NCBI RefSeq assembly: GCF_003002955.1
Contig: NZ_PVTJ01000008.1
Coordinates: 186,001-250,000 of the forward strand
Reading direction: 5' to 3'
Length of the DNA: 64,000 bases
Source of the DNA: Glycomyces artemisiae
GTDB lineage: Bacteria; Actinomycetota; Actinomycetes; Mycobacteriales; Micromonosporaceae
Shown: positions 43,291-51,051 of the stretch, in pieces
Layout of the letters: each line of letters starts with the position of its first letter
How positions within the stretch are numbered: the first letter of the stretch is position 1
Notes under the pieces: model-generated
The model's database searches: none
Seen by the model: only the letters and a program-made list of their open reading frames with translations
What the model was told of the DNA's origin: nothing
Program-made: the position numbers and the translations under genes

Positions 43291-43677
43291 GTGATCGACT
43301 TCCACCTCGAACCGCGCTCCGGCGTCGCCCCCTATATGCAGCTCGTCCACCAGGTCCAGCAGGCCCTCCGGCTCGGGATGCTCACCGTGGGGGACCAGCT
43401 GCCGACGGTCAAGCAAGTCGTGGCCAAAGTCGCGATCAACCCCAACACCGTCCTCAAGGCGTACCGCGAACTCGAACGCCAGGGACTCGTCGCCCCCAAA
43501 CCCGGGCGCGGCACCTTCGTCACCGCGACCCTCGCGGGCGACGACCTCGACGCCCACGCCGAACTCCGCGCGGGCCTCGACCAGTGGATCACCCGGGCCC
43601 GCGCCGCCGGCCTCGCCGACGACGCCGTCCGGGCGCTCTTCGACACCACCATGAGAAGGACCGCGCAGGAACCATGA
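43291..43677 (+). CDS. GntR-family regulator, YtrA subfamily
   Basis: 128 residues: an N-terminal winged helix (SGVAPYMQLVHQVQQALRLG, GDQLPTVKQVVAKVAINPNT, VLKAYRELERQGLV) and a short helical C-terminus typical of YtrA proteins, which regulate adjacent ABC exporters. GTG start 30 bases after the -10. The stop overlaps the ATPase ATG by four bases, so it autoregulates the operon it heads. Confidence 0.93.
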   Translation: MIDFHLEPRSGVAPYMQLVHQVQQALRLGMLTVGDQLPTVKQVVAKVAINPNTVLKAYRELERQGLVAPKPGRGTFVTATLAGDDLDAHAELRAGLDQWITRARAAGLADDAVRALFDTTMRRTAQEP

Positions 43678-44567
43678 ACACCCCCGTCATCGCGACGAAC
43701 GCGCTCACCAAGCGCTACGGGCCCCATGCGGCCCTCACCGACGTCACCCTCGACATCCCCGCCGGGCGCATCGTCGGCCTCGTCGGCCCCAACGGCGCCG
43801 GCAAGTCCACGCTCCTGGCCCTCGCCGCCGGCCTCATCCGCCCCACCGCGGGCACCATCGACGTCCTCGGGAACCGGCCCGCCGCCGACGCCGCGCAGCT
43901 CGCCCGCGTCGGCTTTGTCGCCCAGGACACCCCCGTCTACGCCCAGCTCACCGTCGCCGACCACCTGCGGCTGGGGGAGAAGCTCAACCCCCGCTGGGAC
44001 GCGAAGCTCGCCGACGAGCGCCTGCGCCAGACCGGCCTCGACCCCGCCAAGAAGGCCGGGCGCCTCTCCGGCGGCCAGAAGGCCCAGCTCGCCCTCACCC
44101 TCGCCGCCGCCAAACGCCCCGACCTCATGATCTTCGACGAGCCGGTCGCCGCGCTCGACCCGCTCGCGCGCCGCTCGTTCCTCCAGTCCCTCATGGAGTT
44201 CGTCGCCGACATGGACGTCTCCGTCCTGCTCTCGTCCCACCTCATCGCCGACGTCGAACGCGTCTGCGACCACCTCGTCATCCTCGCCGAGTCCCGCGTC
44301 CAGGTCGCGGGGGAGATCGACGACCTCACCGCCGCCCACCACCGCATCGTCGGCCCCCGCGGCGCCCTCGACCAGCTCCCACCCGGCGTCGACGTCGTCG
44401 CCGCCGACCACACCGACCGCCAGACCACGCTCATCGTCCACAACACCGCCGGTGCGCCCCTCGACCTACCCGGCGCCGAGCCGATCGGCCTGGAGGACAT
44501 GGTCCTCACCTACCTGCACCGCGCCGAAGGCCTCGCCGCCCCGATCCTCCAGGAGACCGCCCGATGA
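43674..44567 (+). CDS. ABC transporter ATP-binding protein
   Basis: 297 residues. Walker A GLVGPNGAGKSTLL (about 36-49), Q-loop FVAQDTP, signature LSGGQKAQLALTLA, Walker B LMIFDEPVAALD, switch His in SSHLIADVE. The C-terminal extension is typical of exporter ATPases of the YtrB type. ATG overlaps the GntR stop, and its own stop overlaps the permease ATG. It powers export of an unknown compound, perhaps a cell-wall-active antibiotic. Confidence 0.96.
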   Translation: MNTPVIATNALTKRYGPHAALTDVTLDIPAGRIVGLVGPNGAGKSTLLALAAGLIRPTAGTIDVLGNRPAADAAQLARVGFVAQDTPVYAQLTVADHLRLGEKLNPRWDAKLADERLRQTGLDPAKKAGRLSGGQKAQLALTLAAAKRPDLMIFDEPVAALDPLARRSFLQSLMEFVADMDVSVLLSSHLIADVERVCDHLVILAESRVQVAGEIDDLTAAHHRIVGPRGALDQLPPGVDVVAADHTDRQTTLIVHNTAGAPLDLPGAEPIGLEDMVLTYLHRAEGLAAPILQETAR

Positions 44568-45553
44568 TCTGGCTGACCTGGCGCCAGATGCGCGCCCAGA
44601 CCCTGTGGACCGCCGCCGTCCTCGCCGCGGCCGCCGCCTACATCCTCTACCTCGCCTGGGACGTCCGCGACGCCTACCGCACCCTCGTCACCGAATGCAC
44701 CACCGCCTGCGACGAGGCCGCGCACTTTCTCGACGACCGGTTCGGCATGACCCTCACCCTCCTGGGCCTGCTCCTGCTCGCCGGACTCGCCGTCTTCGGC
44801 GCGTTCTGGGGCGCACCCCTGGTCACCCGCGAACTCGAAGCCGGCACCCACCGCCTCGCCTGGAACCAGTCGGTCACCCGCACCCGCTGGCTCACCGCGA
44901 AGCTCGCCGTCGCCGGGGGAGCCGGAGTCCTCCTCGCCGGGTCCGTCACGCTCCTGCTCACCTGGGCCGTCAGCCCCCTCGACGACCTCGCCGACTCCCG
45001 GTTCCACCCCATCGAGTTCGTCACCCGCAACCTCGCGCCCTTCGGGTACGCGGTCCTGGCGTTCACCCTCGGCCTCGCCATCGGCGCGCTCACCCGCCGG
45101 ACCCTCGCCGCCATGGCCTTGACGCTCCTGGTGTTCCTCGGCTTCCAGCTCGTCATGGGCGGGTTCGTGCGGCCCCTGTACGCCGAGCCGGTCACCGAGA
45201 CCATCACCATGGCCGAGGCCAACACCGTCGGCTACATCGACGGCCTCACCCTCGACGACTCCGGCGCCACCGTCATGGGCTACACCATCCCCGGCGCGTG
45301 GGTCGTCAGCGACGAGATGCCCGTGCGCATGGCCGACGGGACCGCGTTCACCGCCGACGACGCCGACGACTGCCGGGCCGTCAACGTCCCGCCCGACGAG
45401 TGCCTGTCCCAGAAGGACGCCGCGTTCGACGTCGTCTACCAGCCCGCCGACCGGTACTGGCGGTTCCAGTGGACCGAGTTCGCCATCGCCCTCGGCCTCT
45501 CCGCGCTGCTGACCGGCGCCGCGTACTGGCGCCTCCGCCGCGGCCTCAACTAG
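44564..45553 (+). CDS. ABC transporter permease
   Basis: 329 residues with six hydrophobic segments (LWTAAVLAAAAAYILYLAW, LTLLGLLLLAGLAVFGAFWG, VLLAGSVTLLLTWAV, LAFTLGLAIGALT, MALTLLVFLGFQLVMG and a C-terminal FAIALGLSALLTGAAYW) and a long extracytoplasmic loop before the last helix with two cysteines (ADDCRAVNVPPDECLS). ATGA overlap with the ATPase gene. It ends at a strong terminator. Confidence 0.9.
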   Translation: MIWLTWRQMRAQTLWTAAVLAAAAAYILYLAWDVRDAYRTLVTECTTACDEAAHFLDDRFGMTLTLLGLLLLAGLAVFGAFWGAPLVTRELEAGTHRLAWNQSVTRTRWLTAKLAVAGGAGVLLAGSVTLLLTWAVSPLDDLADSRFHPIEFVTRNLAPFGYAVLAFTLGLAIGALTRRTLAAMALTLLVFLGFQLVMGGFVRPLYAEPVTETITMAEANTVGYIDGLTLDDSGATVMGYTIPGAWVVSDEMPVRMADGTAFTADDADDCRAVNVPPDECLSQKDAAFDVVYQPADRYWRFQWTEFAIALGLSALLTGAAYWRLRRGLN

Positions 45554-45580
45554 CACCGCCGCCGATATTCCCACAAGTAA

Positions 45581-45610
45581 CGGTGGGCGGGACCCATGTC
45601 CCGCCCACCG
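45581..45610. terminator. Bidirectional terminator between ABC permease and VOC genes
   Basis: CGGTGGGCGGGAC (45581-45593), loop CCAT, exact complement (45598-45610): a 13-bp perfect stem serving both convergent genes. Confidence 0.85.
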
Positions 45611-45637
45611 CCTGTTCGTCCGTTTCCGCCGCGGGGA

Positions 45638-46042
45638 CTAGCTCCCCGCGATGTTCACCATCCAGCCGATCCCGAACCGGTCGACCAGGGCGCCGAACTC
45701 GTCGCCCCACATCTGCTTCTCCAGCGGGATGTTCACCGACCCGCCCTCCGACAGGCCCTCGAAGTACCCGCGCAGCGCGTCCCCGTCGTCGCCCGAGAGG
45801 CTGATCGAGATGTTCTGGCCCGGCACGTACGGCATGCCCGGCGGCGTGTCCGACGCCATCACCGTGTACCCGGCCGGCGACGTCAGCTGCGCGTGCATCA
45901 CCTGGTCGGCCGGGGCGTCCGGCACCCCCGAGTCGCCGAACGTCATCACGTTCAGCTCACCGCCCAGCACCGACTGGTAGAACTCCATCGCCTCCCGCGC
46001 GTTCCCGTTGAACGACACGTAGGGATTGAGGATCGAACCCAT
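45638..46042 (-). CDS. VOC-superfamily (PhnB/glyoxalase-like) protein
   Basis: 134 residues from ATG 46042 with AAGGAG upstream. The paired beta-alpha-beta-beta-beta pattern of PhnB-like VOC proteins is clear: LNPYVSFNGNAREAMEFYQS, then MHAQLTSPAGYTVMASDTPP, then MWGDEFGALVDRFGIGWMVN. These proteins often bind small antibiotics or serve as orphan enzymes; role unknown. Confidence 0.9.
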   Translation of the reverse strand: MGSILNPYVSFNGNAREAMEFYQSVLGGELNVMTFGDSGVPDAPADQVMHAQLTSPAGYTVMASDTPPGMPYVPGQNISISLSGDDGDALRGYFEGLSEGGSVNIPLEKQMWGDEFGALVDRFGIGWMVNIAGS

Positions 46043-46220
46043 CGCAGACTCCTTCCGTCCGATCTCCCGCCATCGTCGCAGCACCCGCCGACAACGGCAG
46101 CCGAACCGGCCAGAACGGCCCCTCGGGCGCCCCGCAGCCCCAAGGTCGTGTCAGGCCCCCAAGACTCATAACTTGCGGGAACGGCACTTCTCGTGAGTTA
46201 TGTACTGCGCGACGACACGC

Positions 46221-46271
46221 TTATTTTCCGGTTATTTAAATATCAATACCGGAAATAAATAATGTTAGGCT
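46221..46271 (+). promoter_or_regulatory. AT-rich promoter and inverted repeat of the coiled-coil gene
   Basis: TTATTTTCCGG (46221-46231) and CCGGAAATAA (46249-46258) form an imperfect dyad around an AT-only core (TTATTTAAATAT). TAGGCT (46266-46271) ends six bases before ATG 46278. At roughly 25% GC this is the most AT-rich stretch in the window. Confidence 0.6.
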
Positions 46272-46277
46272 GTGGGC

Positions 46278-47378
46278 ATGACGAAAACAGATGCCAGCAA
46301 CCAGACCGGTCAGACCGCCCAAGCCGCCGGGCCGCGGACCGTCACGCTCTGCAAGCGCTGCGGGACGCCGATCCCGCAGCAGCCCGGCCGCGGACGGCCC
46401 CGCCTGTACTGCGCCGACGGCGACTGCGCCTCCCAGGCGAAACGCCAGCGCGAGCTGCGCCGCGCCACGCCGGGCCTGGAGGGCGCGCTGGCGCGGGCCG
46501 AAGAGCTGTACGAGCAGATCGAGCAGTCGATGACGTCGGCGCTGGCGCCGCTCGCTGAGGCGCTGCGGGCCGAGACGGACCCGGCGGAAGTCGAGGCGCG
46601 GATCGCGGAGGTCCGGTCCGAGGCCGCCAGCGCGGTCGCGGCGGCTCGTGCGGAGCGGGACGAGGTGGCCGGTCGTGCGGCGGCGCTGCGTGACGAGCTT
46701 GCGGCGGCGGTGGCTGAGGTGGAGCGGGTGGCCGGGGTCGCGGAGGCGGCTGAGGTTCGGGCGAAGGAGGCGGTGTCGGCGCGGGTTGCGGCGGTGAAGG
46801 ACGCTGAGGCGGCGCGTGAGGAGGCGGGTCGTGCGCTGGGTGAGGCGCGGGCGGCGGTCGCGGAGCGGGATGCGGCCGTTGGCGATGCGGAGGCGGCGCG
46901 GGGCGAGGCTGCGGCCGCGGTGGCGGAGCGGGACGCGGCGGTCGCGGGCCGTGAGGAGGCCGAGCGGGCGGCGTTGTCGGCGCGTGGTGAGGCGGAGGTG
47001 GCGCGGGAGCGTGCGGAGCGGGTGGAGGCGGAGGCGGCTGAGGCGCTGCGGGCCGGTGAGGCGGCGCTGGAGCGGGCTGAGGGTCGGGTGGCGTCGGTGA
47101 TGGTGGAGCGGGACCGGGAGCGGTCGCGTGTGGAGGGTCTGGTGGCGGAGTTGGCGGTGGCGCGTCGGGATGCGGAGCAGGCGTCGGCTTTGGCGGCCGA
47201 GCGCGGCTCGGTGGTGGAGCGGTTGCAGGGCGAGGCGGCGTCGGCGGTGGCGGATCTGCGGGTGCTGGCTTCCAGGTTGGAGGCTGCGGAGGCGGCTCGT
47301 GCTGAGCTTGTGGCCGAGGCGGGGTCGTGGCGTGAGCGGGCGCTGGCGGCGGAGGCGCGGGTGCCGGCGCGGGAGTAG
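46278..47378 (+). CDS. Zinc-ribbon plus long coiled-coil protein
   Basis: 366 residues. Residues about 18-55 form a zinc knuckle with CKRCGTPIPQQPGRGRPRLY then CADGDC; its GRGRPR segment resembles an AT-hook. Everything after residue about 65 is an uninterrupted Ala/Glu/Arg-rich coiled coil with tandem blocks such as AAVAERDAAVGDAEAARGEA. Layout recalls KfrA-like DNA-binding filament proteins, but the N-terminal domain differs. It is leaderless at ATG 46278. The promoter dyad in an AT-rich island suggests it binds its own promoter. Confidence 0.8.
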   Translation: MTKTDASNQTGQTAQAAGPRTVTLCKRCGTPIPQQPGRGRPRLYCADGDCASQAKRQRELRRATPGLEGALARAEELYEQIEQSMTSALAPLAEALRAETDPAEVEARIAEVRSEAASAVAAARAERDEVAGRAAALRDELAAAVAEVERVAGVAEAAEVRAKEAVSARVAAVKDAEAAREEAGRALGEARAAVAERDAAVGDAEAARGEAAAAVAERDAAVAGREEAERAALSARGEAEVARERAERVEAEAAEALRAGEAALERAEGRVASVMVERDRERSRVEGLVAELAVARRDAEQASALAAERGSVVERLQGEAASAVADLRVLASRLEAAEAARAELVAEAGSWRERALAAEARVPARE

Positions 47379-47405
47379 GGGTACTCCCCTGGCGTCGCGT
47401 GGTGT

Positions 47406-47434
47406 CGGGGGCCCGGTGCGGTTGCGGGCCCCCG
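47406..47434. terminator. Terminator between coiled-coil and DinB genes
   Basis: CGGGGGCCCG (47406-47415), a 9-base loop, and its exact complement (47425-47434), just before the convergent DinB-like gene stop. Confidence 0.75.
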
Positions 47435-47441
47435 GTTGGTC

Positions 47442-48032
47442 TTATTCGCCTGCTGCGGTGCGGGCGGCTTGTTCGACCTGGTCGCGGTAGGCGGGCCAGT
47501 CGAACTGGTCGGCGGGCGGGAGGTTGGAGTTGCGTTCGTTGAGCCCGGCGGCGCCGTCGATGGTCTCGCGGACGATGTCGGCGTGTCCGGCGTGGCGGTT
47601 GGTCTCGGCGATCATGTGGACGAGGATCTGGCCGAGGGTGACGGTGCGGCGTTCTTCGGGCCACCAGGGGACGGTGCCTTCGCTGTCGAGGTCGAGGGCG
47701 TCGATGGTGGCGTTGGAGTGGTCCCAGACGCGCTTGTAGAGGCCGGTGATGGAGTCGGCGGTCTCGTCGGCGGTGGCCCACATCTCGATGTTGGGGACGG
47801 TTTCGATGAGCGGGAACCAGGCGGGCGGGTCGGGGAAGGGCCGGTCGAAGCAGAGGCCGAAGTACTCGACGTCGGTGGCGGCGCAGTGCTTGACGAGGCC
47901 GAGGAGGTTGGTGCCGGTGGGGGTGAGGGGTCGGCGCAGGTCGTACTCCCCCAGGCCGTCGAGTTTCCACAGGAGGGCTTCGCGGGCGGTCTGGAGGTAT
48001 CGCTGGAGGTGGTGTTTGAGGTCGTCGGTCAT
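47442..48032 (-). CDS. DinB-family protein
   Basis: 196 residues. The four-helix DinB fold is recognisable from LLGLVKHCAATDVEYFGLCF (first metal His) and QILVHMIAETNRHAGHADIV (two further His), followed by the IDGAAGLNERNS tail common to one actinobacterial subgroup. The family includes thiol-dependent transferases; specific activity unknown. ATG 48032 is seven bases after CACACT, so leaderless; a longer in-frame start is rejected. Confidence 0.88.
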   Translation of the reverse strand: MTDDLKHHLQRYLQTAREALLWKLDGLGEYDLRRPLTPTGTNLLGLVKHCAATDVEYFGLCFDRPFPDPPAWFPLIETVPNIEMWATADETADSITGLYKRVWDHSNATIDALDLDSEGTVPWWPEERRTVTLGQILVHMIAETNRHAGHADIVRETIDGAAGLNERNSNLPPADQFDWPAYRDQVEQAARTAAGE

Positions 48033-48089
48033 GGGTGCGAGTGTGCCATCGGGGTGCGACGTGTGCATCTCGATGGCGGTCTCGGTGCT

Positions 48090-48389
48090 TTAGAGGCTGG
48101 TGGGGTGGGCTTCGTAGACGCGGACGTCGGCGGGGCGGGCCCGGTAGGGGTCGAGGGCCGCGGAGCCGGCGGTGTGGTGGGGTGCGGCGAGGTGGGCGTC
48201 GAGGGCGGCGCGGTCGGTCCAGGCTTCGACGCACACGAACGCGCCGGGTTCGGTGACCGATTCCCAGAACCGGTAGTCGAGGCAGCCTTCGTCGCTGGCG
48301 AGGGTGGATTCCTGGAGTGCGCGCAGGCCTGCGCGGTAGGCGTCGCGGTGCTCGGGCTGGGACCAGACGTACGCGTGGACGAGGATCAT
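48090..48389 (-). CDS. Antibiotic-biosynthesis-monooxygenase-fold (ABM) protein
   Basis: 99 residues with the ferredoxin-like ABM pattern: LVHAYVWSQPEHRDAYRAGL, DEGCLDYRFWESVTEPGAFV, then EAWTDRAALDAHLAAPHH. Such small dimeric proteins act as quinol monooxygenases or heme-degrading enzymes, or have unknown roles. ATG is seven bases after TACACT (minus strand), so leaderless. Confidence 0.88.
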   Translation of the reverse strand: MILVHAYVWSQPEHRDAYRAGLRALQESTLASDEGCLDYRFWESVTEPGAFVCVEAWTDRAALDAHLAAPHHTAGSAALDPYRARPADVRVYEAHPTSL

Positions 48390-48453
48390 GGCCGTGAGTG
48401 TAGGCGGGGGTTCGCGTTTGCGCCCGGGGCGGGCCGCTGCTACGGTCCGGGCG

Positions 48454-49203
48454 ATGACTTCTCAAGACAGGCCGGCGCGGTACGGCCACCTCGACTGCAA
48501 CTCCCCCATCGCCAAGTGGCGGTTCGACCGGCAGGTCGACGACTGCGCGGCGTTCGCGCCGTCGTCGATCGTCGACATCGGGTGCGGGTGGGGCGAGCTG
48601 CTCCAGCGCATCACCGAGCGGGTCCCGGGCGCGAAGGCGGTGGGGATCGACTCGGATCTGGAGCTGCTGGAGCGGGGCCGGGCGGGCGCGGCCCGCCGCG
48701 GCATCGCGGACCGGCTCGAATTCGTGGAGTACCAGGGCGAGGACTGGACCGAGCCTGCGGATCTGGTGATCTGCATCGGTGCGGCGCATGCGTTCGGGAC
48801 GAGCGCGCAGGCGGTGGCGGCGCTGGCGCCGCTGGTGAAGCCGGGCGGGCGGCTGCTGTTCGGCGACGGGATCTGGCAGCGCACGCCCACGGAGGCGGAG
48901 CTGGCGGGGATGTGGCCGGACACGAAGGCCGACGAGTGGCTGCTGCTGCCGGACCTGGTGGACGCGGCGGTGGCGACGGGGCTGCGGCCTTTGCGGGTGG
49001 AGTCGGTGGAGCAGCACGAGTGGGACGACTTCGAGTCGGAGTTCCTCATGGACAAGGAGGTCTGGTTGCAGGCCAATCCGGGTCATGAGCGGGCCGAGGA
49101 GGTGCGGGCCGCGGCGGATGCGCATCGTGCCTGGTGGCTGCGGGGTCACCGGGGTCTGCTCGGGTTCGCGTATCTGACGTTGGGACGCCAGGTAGCGTTA
49201 TAG
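48454..49203 (+). CDS. SAM-dependent methyltransferase
   Basis: 249 residues. Class I SAM-binding motifs: SIVDIGCGWGELLQRITERV near residue 38, AVGIDSDLELLERGR (acidic end of strand 2), YQGEDWTEPADLVICIGAAH and VKPGGRLLFGDGIW. Acceptor substrate unknown. ATG is seven bases after TACGGT (48441-48446), so leaderless. Followed by a T-tailed hairpin. Confidence 0.9.
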   Translation: MTSQDRPARYGHLDCNSPIAKWRFDRQVDDCAAFAPSSIVDIGCGWGELLQRITERVPGAKAVGIDSDLELLERGRAGAARRGIADRLEFVEYQGEDWTEPADLVICIGAAHAFGTSAQAVAALAPLVKPGGRLLFGDGIWQRTPTEAELAGMWPDTKADEWLLLPDLVDAAVATGLRPLRVESVEQHEWDDFESEFLMDKEVWLQANPGHERAEEVRAAADAHRAWWLRGHRGLLGFAYLTLGRQVAL

Positions 49204-49215
49204 GCGTGGGCAAGG

Positions 49216-49245
49216 GGCCCGGACCCGGTGGGGGTCCGGGCCTTT
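49216..49245 (+). terminator. Hairpin terminator after the methyltransferase gene
   Basis: GGCCCGGACCC, loop GGTGG, exact complement, then TTTCCC. An 11-bp perfect stem 12 bases past the stop. Confidence 0.8.
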
Positions 49246-49266
49246 CCCGTGCCCGGGCGGGATTCG

Positions 49267-49707
49267 TCAGAGTGCGGCGAGGACGCACAGGGCGATGAAG
49301 AGGGCCTGTTCGGCGGTGCGGATGCCGATGGGGGTGGCGGGCGATCCGGCGAGGGGGATGCCGCGTTTGGCGGCGGAGTAGTTCGCGGGGTACATGGCGA
49401 CCAGGAGCGCGGCGAGGCACAGGGCCGCGGCGGTGGCCGTGGCGGGGATGAGGAGTCCGGCGGCGCCGGCGAGTTCGAGGACGCCGGTGAGGGCGACGAG
49501 GGCGGCGGGTGCGGGGAGGCGTTCGGGGATCATGCGGGCCATGTCGGTGCGGAACTTCGGGTGGAAGTGGACGGCGCCGGTGAGGGTGAACATGGCGGCG
49601 AGGCCGATGCGCAGGCACAGCTGCCAGTCGGTGAGGGCGTCGGCGCCGAGGAGCCCGGCGAGGCGGGCGAGGAGTGTGACGGCGGTGAGCGTGATGACGG
49701 GTGCCAT
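49267..49707 (-). CDS. DoxX-family membrane protein
   Basis: 146 residues with four hydrophobic helices; CLRIGLAAMFTLTGAVHFHP and ALVALTGVLELAGAAGLLIP are the typical DoxX/SURF4-like segments. Members are linked to quinone- or oxidative-stress-related functions, without a settled activity. The upstream region (49741-49824) carries several CTTGACxxTGTCAAG-like repeats that may bind a TetR-type repressor. Start is ATG 49707. Confidence 0.88.
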   Translation of the reverse strand: MAPVITLTAVTLLARLAGLLGADALTDWQLCLRIGLAAMFTLTGAVHFHPKFRTDMARMIPERLPAPAALVALTGVLELAGAAGLLIPATATAAALCLAALLVAMYPANYSAAKRGIPLAGSPATPIGIRTAEQALFIALCVLAAL

Positions 49708-49740
49708 GGGTGTGCCTTCGGTGGGGGGCGCAAAGCCGGT

Positions 49741-49824
49741 CTTGACAGTGTCAAGTTAAGGATGCGCCTGAAACTAGACACTGTCAAGTGAATCTGGGCA
49801 CCGTCAAGCAGGGGCGCCGTCAAG
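49741..49824 (-). promoter_or_regulatory. DoxX promoter with multiple TTGACA/TGTCAA repeats
   Basis: A near-perfect dyad CTTGACAGTGTCAAG (49741-49755), a second GACACTGTCAAG (49777-49788) and two half sites CCGTCAAG (49801-49808, 49817-49824). On the minus strand TTGACA (49787-49782) with CATCCT 17 bases on (49764-49759) gives a promoter flanked by the dyads, a good repressor-site layout. Confidence 0.6.
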
Positions 49825-49848
49825 CGGGACTGCCGGACCGATGCTCGG

Positions 49849-50235
49849 CTACTGACGGCGGGCTCTCCAGGCGGCGACGGCCTCGTCGACGTCGATGAGC
49901 CCGAACCGCAGCGGCGGGCCCTCCACGGGCCCGATGAGGGCCTTGCGGATGCGTCCGTTCAGCTCCTCGACGGCCGCGCGCACGGCGGCCTCGTCATCGA
50001 GGGCGTCGAGTGTCGCGGGGAGGTCTTCGCGTTCTTTGCCGAGGCGCAGTGCGGGCGGGAGGGCGTCGAGGCCCATGCTTTCGCGGGTGGCCTGCTGGTG
50101 GAGCCACCAGTCTTCGTGCAGGGGCTGTCCGATGCCCGGGAGGGGTTTTCCGGCGCCGGGGAGGTTCTTGAACTCGCCGCGGGCTTTGGCTTCCTGGATG
50201 GCCCGGTCCACTCCCCTGGCTTGGCGGTCGCTCAT
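49849..50235 (-). CDS. DUF1992 (DnaJ-homologue C28 conserved) protein
   Basis: 128 residues. The family core is unmistakable: VDRAIQEAKARGEFKNLPGA then GKPLPGIGQPLHEDWWL. The domain is shared with animal DNAJC28; the bacterial function is unknown. No J domain is present. ATG 50235 lies about ten bases after GGAGG. It stands downstream of the hemolysin III gene on the same strand. Confidence 0.92.
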   Translation of the reverse strand: MSDRQARGVDRAIQEAKARGEFKNLPGAGKPLPGIGQPLHEDWWLHQQATRESMGLDALPPALRLGKEREDLPATLDALDDEAAVRAAVEELNGRIRKALIGPVEGPPLRFGLIDVDEAVAAWRARRQ

Positions 50236-50274
50236 GGCGGCGCTGCCTCCGTCGTCGGTACGCCGATCCTATCG

Positions 50275-50934
50275 TCAGGCGGCCGAGTGGATCACGAGTG
50301 CGACGGCGGCGAACTGTGCGATGTAGGCGGCGATCGTGAAGGCGTGGAACACTTCGTGGAATCCGAACCACCGCACGGACGGGTTGGGGCGTTTGAGGGC
50401 GTAGACGATGCCGCCGGCGGTGTAGAGGATTCCGCCGGTGAAGATGAGGACGGTGGCGGCGATGCCGGCGCCCGCGGCGAGCTGCGGGGTGACGAAGACT
50501 GCGGCCCAGCCGAGGACGATGTACAGGGCGGTGTAGAGCCAGCGCGGGGCGCCGTGCCAGAGGACGCGGAAGACGACGCCTGCGGCGGCGCCGGTCCAGA
50601 TGACGGCGAGGAGTGCGGTGCGGGCGGTGCCGTCGAGGGCGAGGACGGCGATGGGCGTGTAGGTGCCGGCGATGATGAGGTAGATGTTGGCGTGGTCGAG
50701 GCGTTTGAGGGCGGCGGTGGCGCGCTGGGTGAGGTTGGTGCGGTGGTAGAGCGCGGAGACGCCGAACAGGAGGGCGGAGGCGGCGACGTAGATCGCGGCG
50801 CAGACGCGTCCGGCGTAGGTGGGGGCGGTGGCGGTGAGGGCGAGTCCGGCGAGGAGTGCGACGGGGAAGGCGCCGGCGTGGAGCCAGCCGCGGAGGCGGG
50901 GTTTGGGGTCGTGGATCGCGGGTGCCAGTGCCAT
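50275..50934 (-). CDS. Hemolysin III/PAQR-family membrane protein (TrhA-like)
   Basis: 219 residues with seven hydrophobic helices. The conserved metal-site motifs are present: SALYHRTNL, LDHANIYLIIAGTYTP and the last-helix GFHEVFHAFTIAAYI. Bacterial members affect membrane energetics or lipid homeostasis; hydrolase activity is inferred from the eukaryotic PAQR family. Start ATG 50934. Confidence 0.93.
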   Translation of the reverse strand: MALAPAIHDPKPRLRGWLHAGAFPVALLAGLALTATAPTYAGRVCAAIYVAASALLFGVSALYHRTNLTQRATAALKRLDHANIYLIIAGTYTPIAVLALDGTARTALLAVIWTGAAAGVVFRVLWHGAPRWLYTALYIVLGWAAVFVTPQLAAGAGIAATVLIFTGGILYTAGGIVYALKRPNPSVRWFGFHEVFHAFTIAAYIAQFAAVALVIHSAA

Positions 50935-51051
50935 GGTTCGAGGCTACGTCTGCTGGTTACTGTCCGGTAGTGCTGTTGCTCCCCCGATGCGGGGTGGGGT
51001 TAGGCCCCGTTTCGGGTCCTGGGGGGCGGTGCGGGGCTTTAAGCTCCGGCG

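Noticed and set aside
46600..47378. Tandem DNA repeats in the coiled-coil gene
   Set aside because: The repetition comes from Ala/Glu/Arg heptad coding with G-rich codons; no exact long unit repeats.
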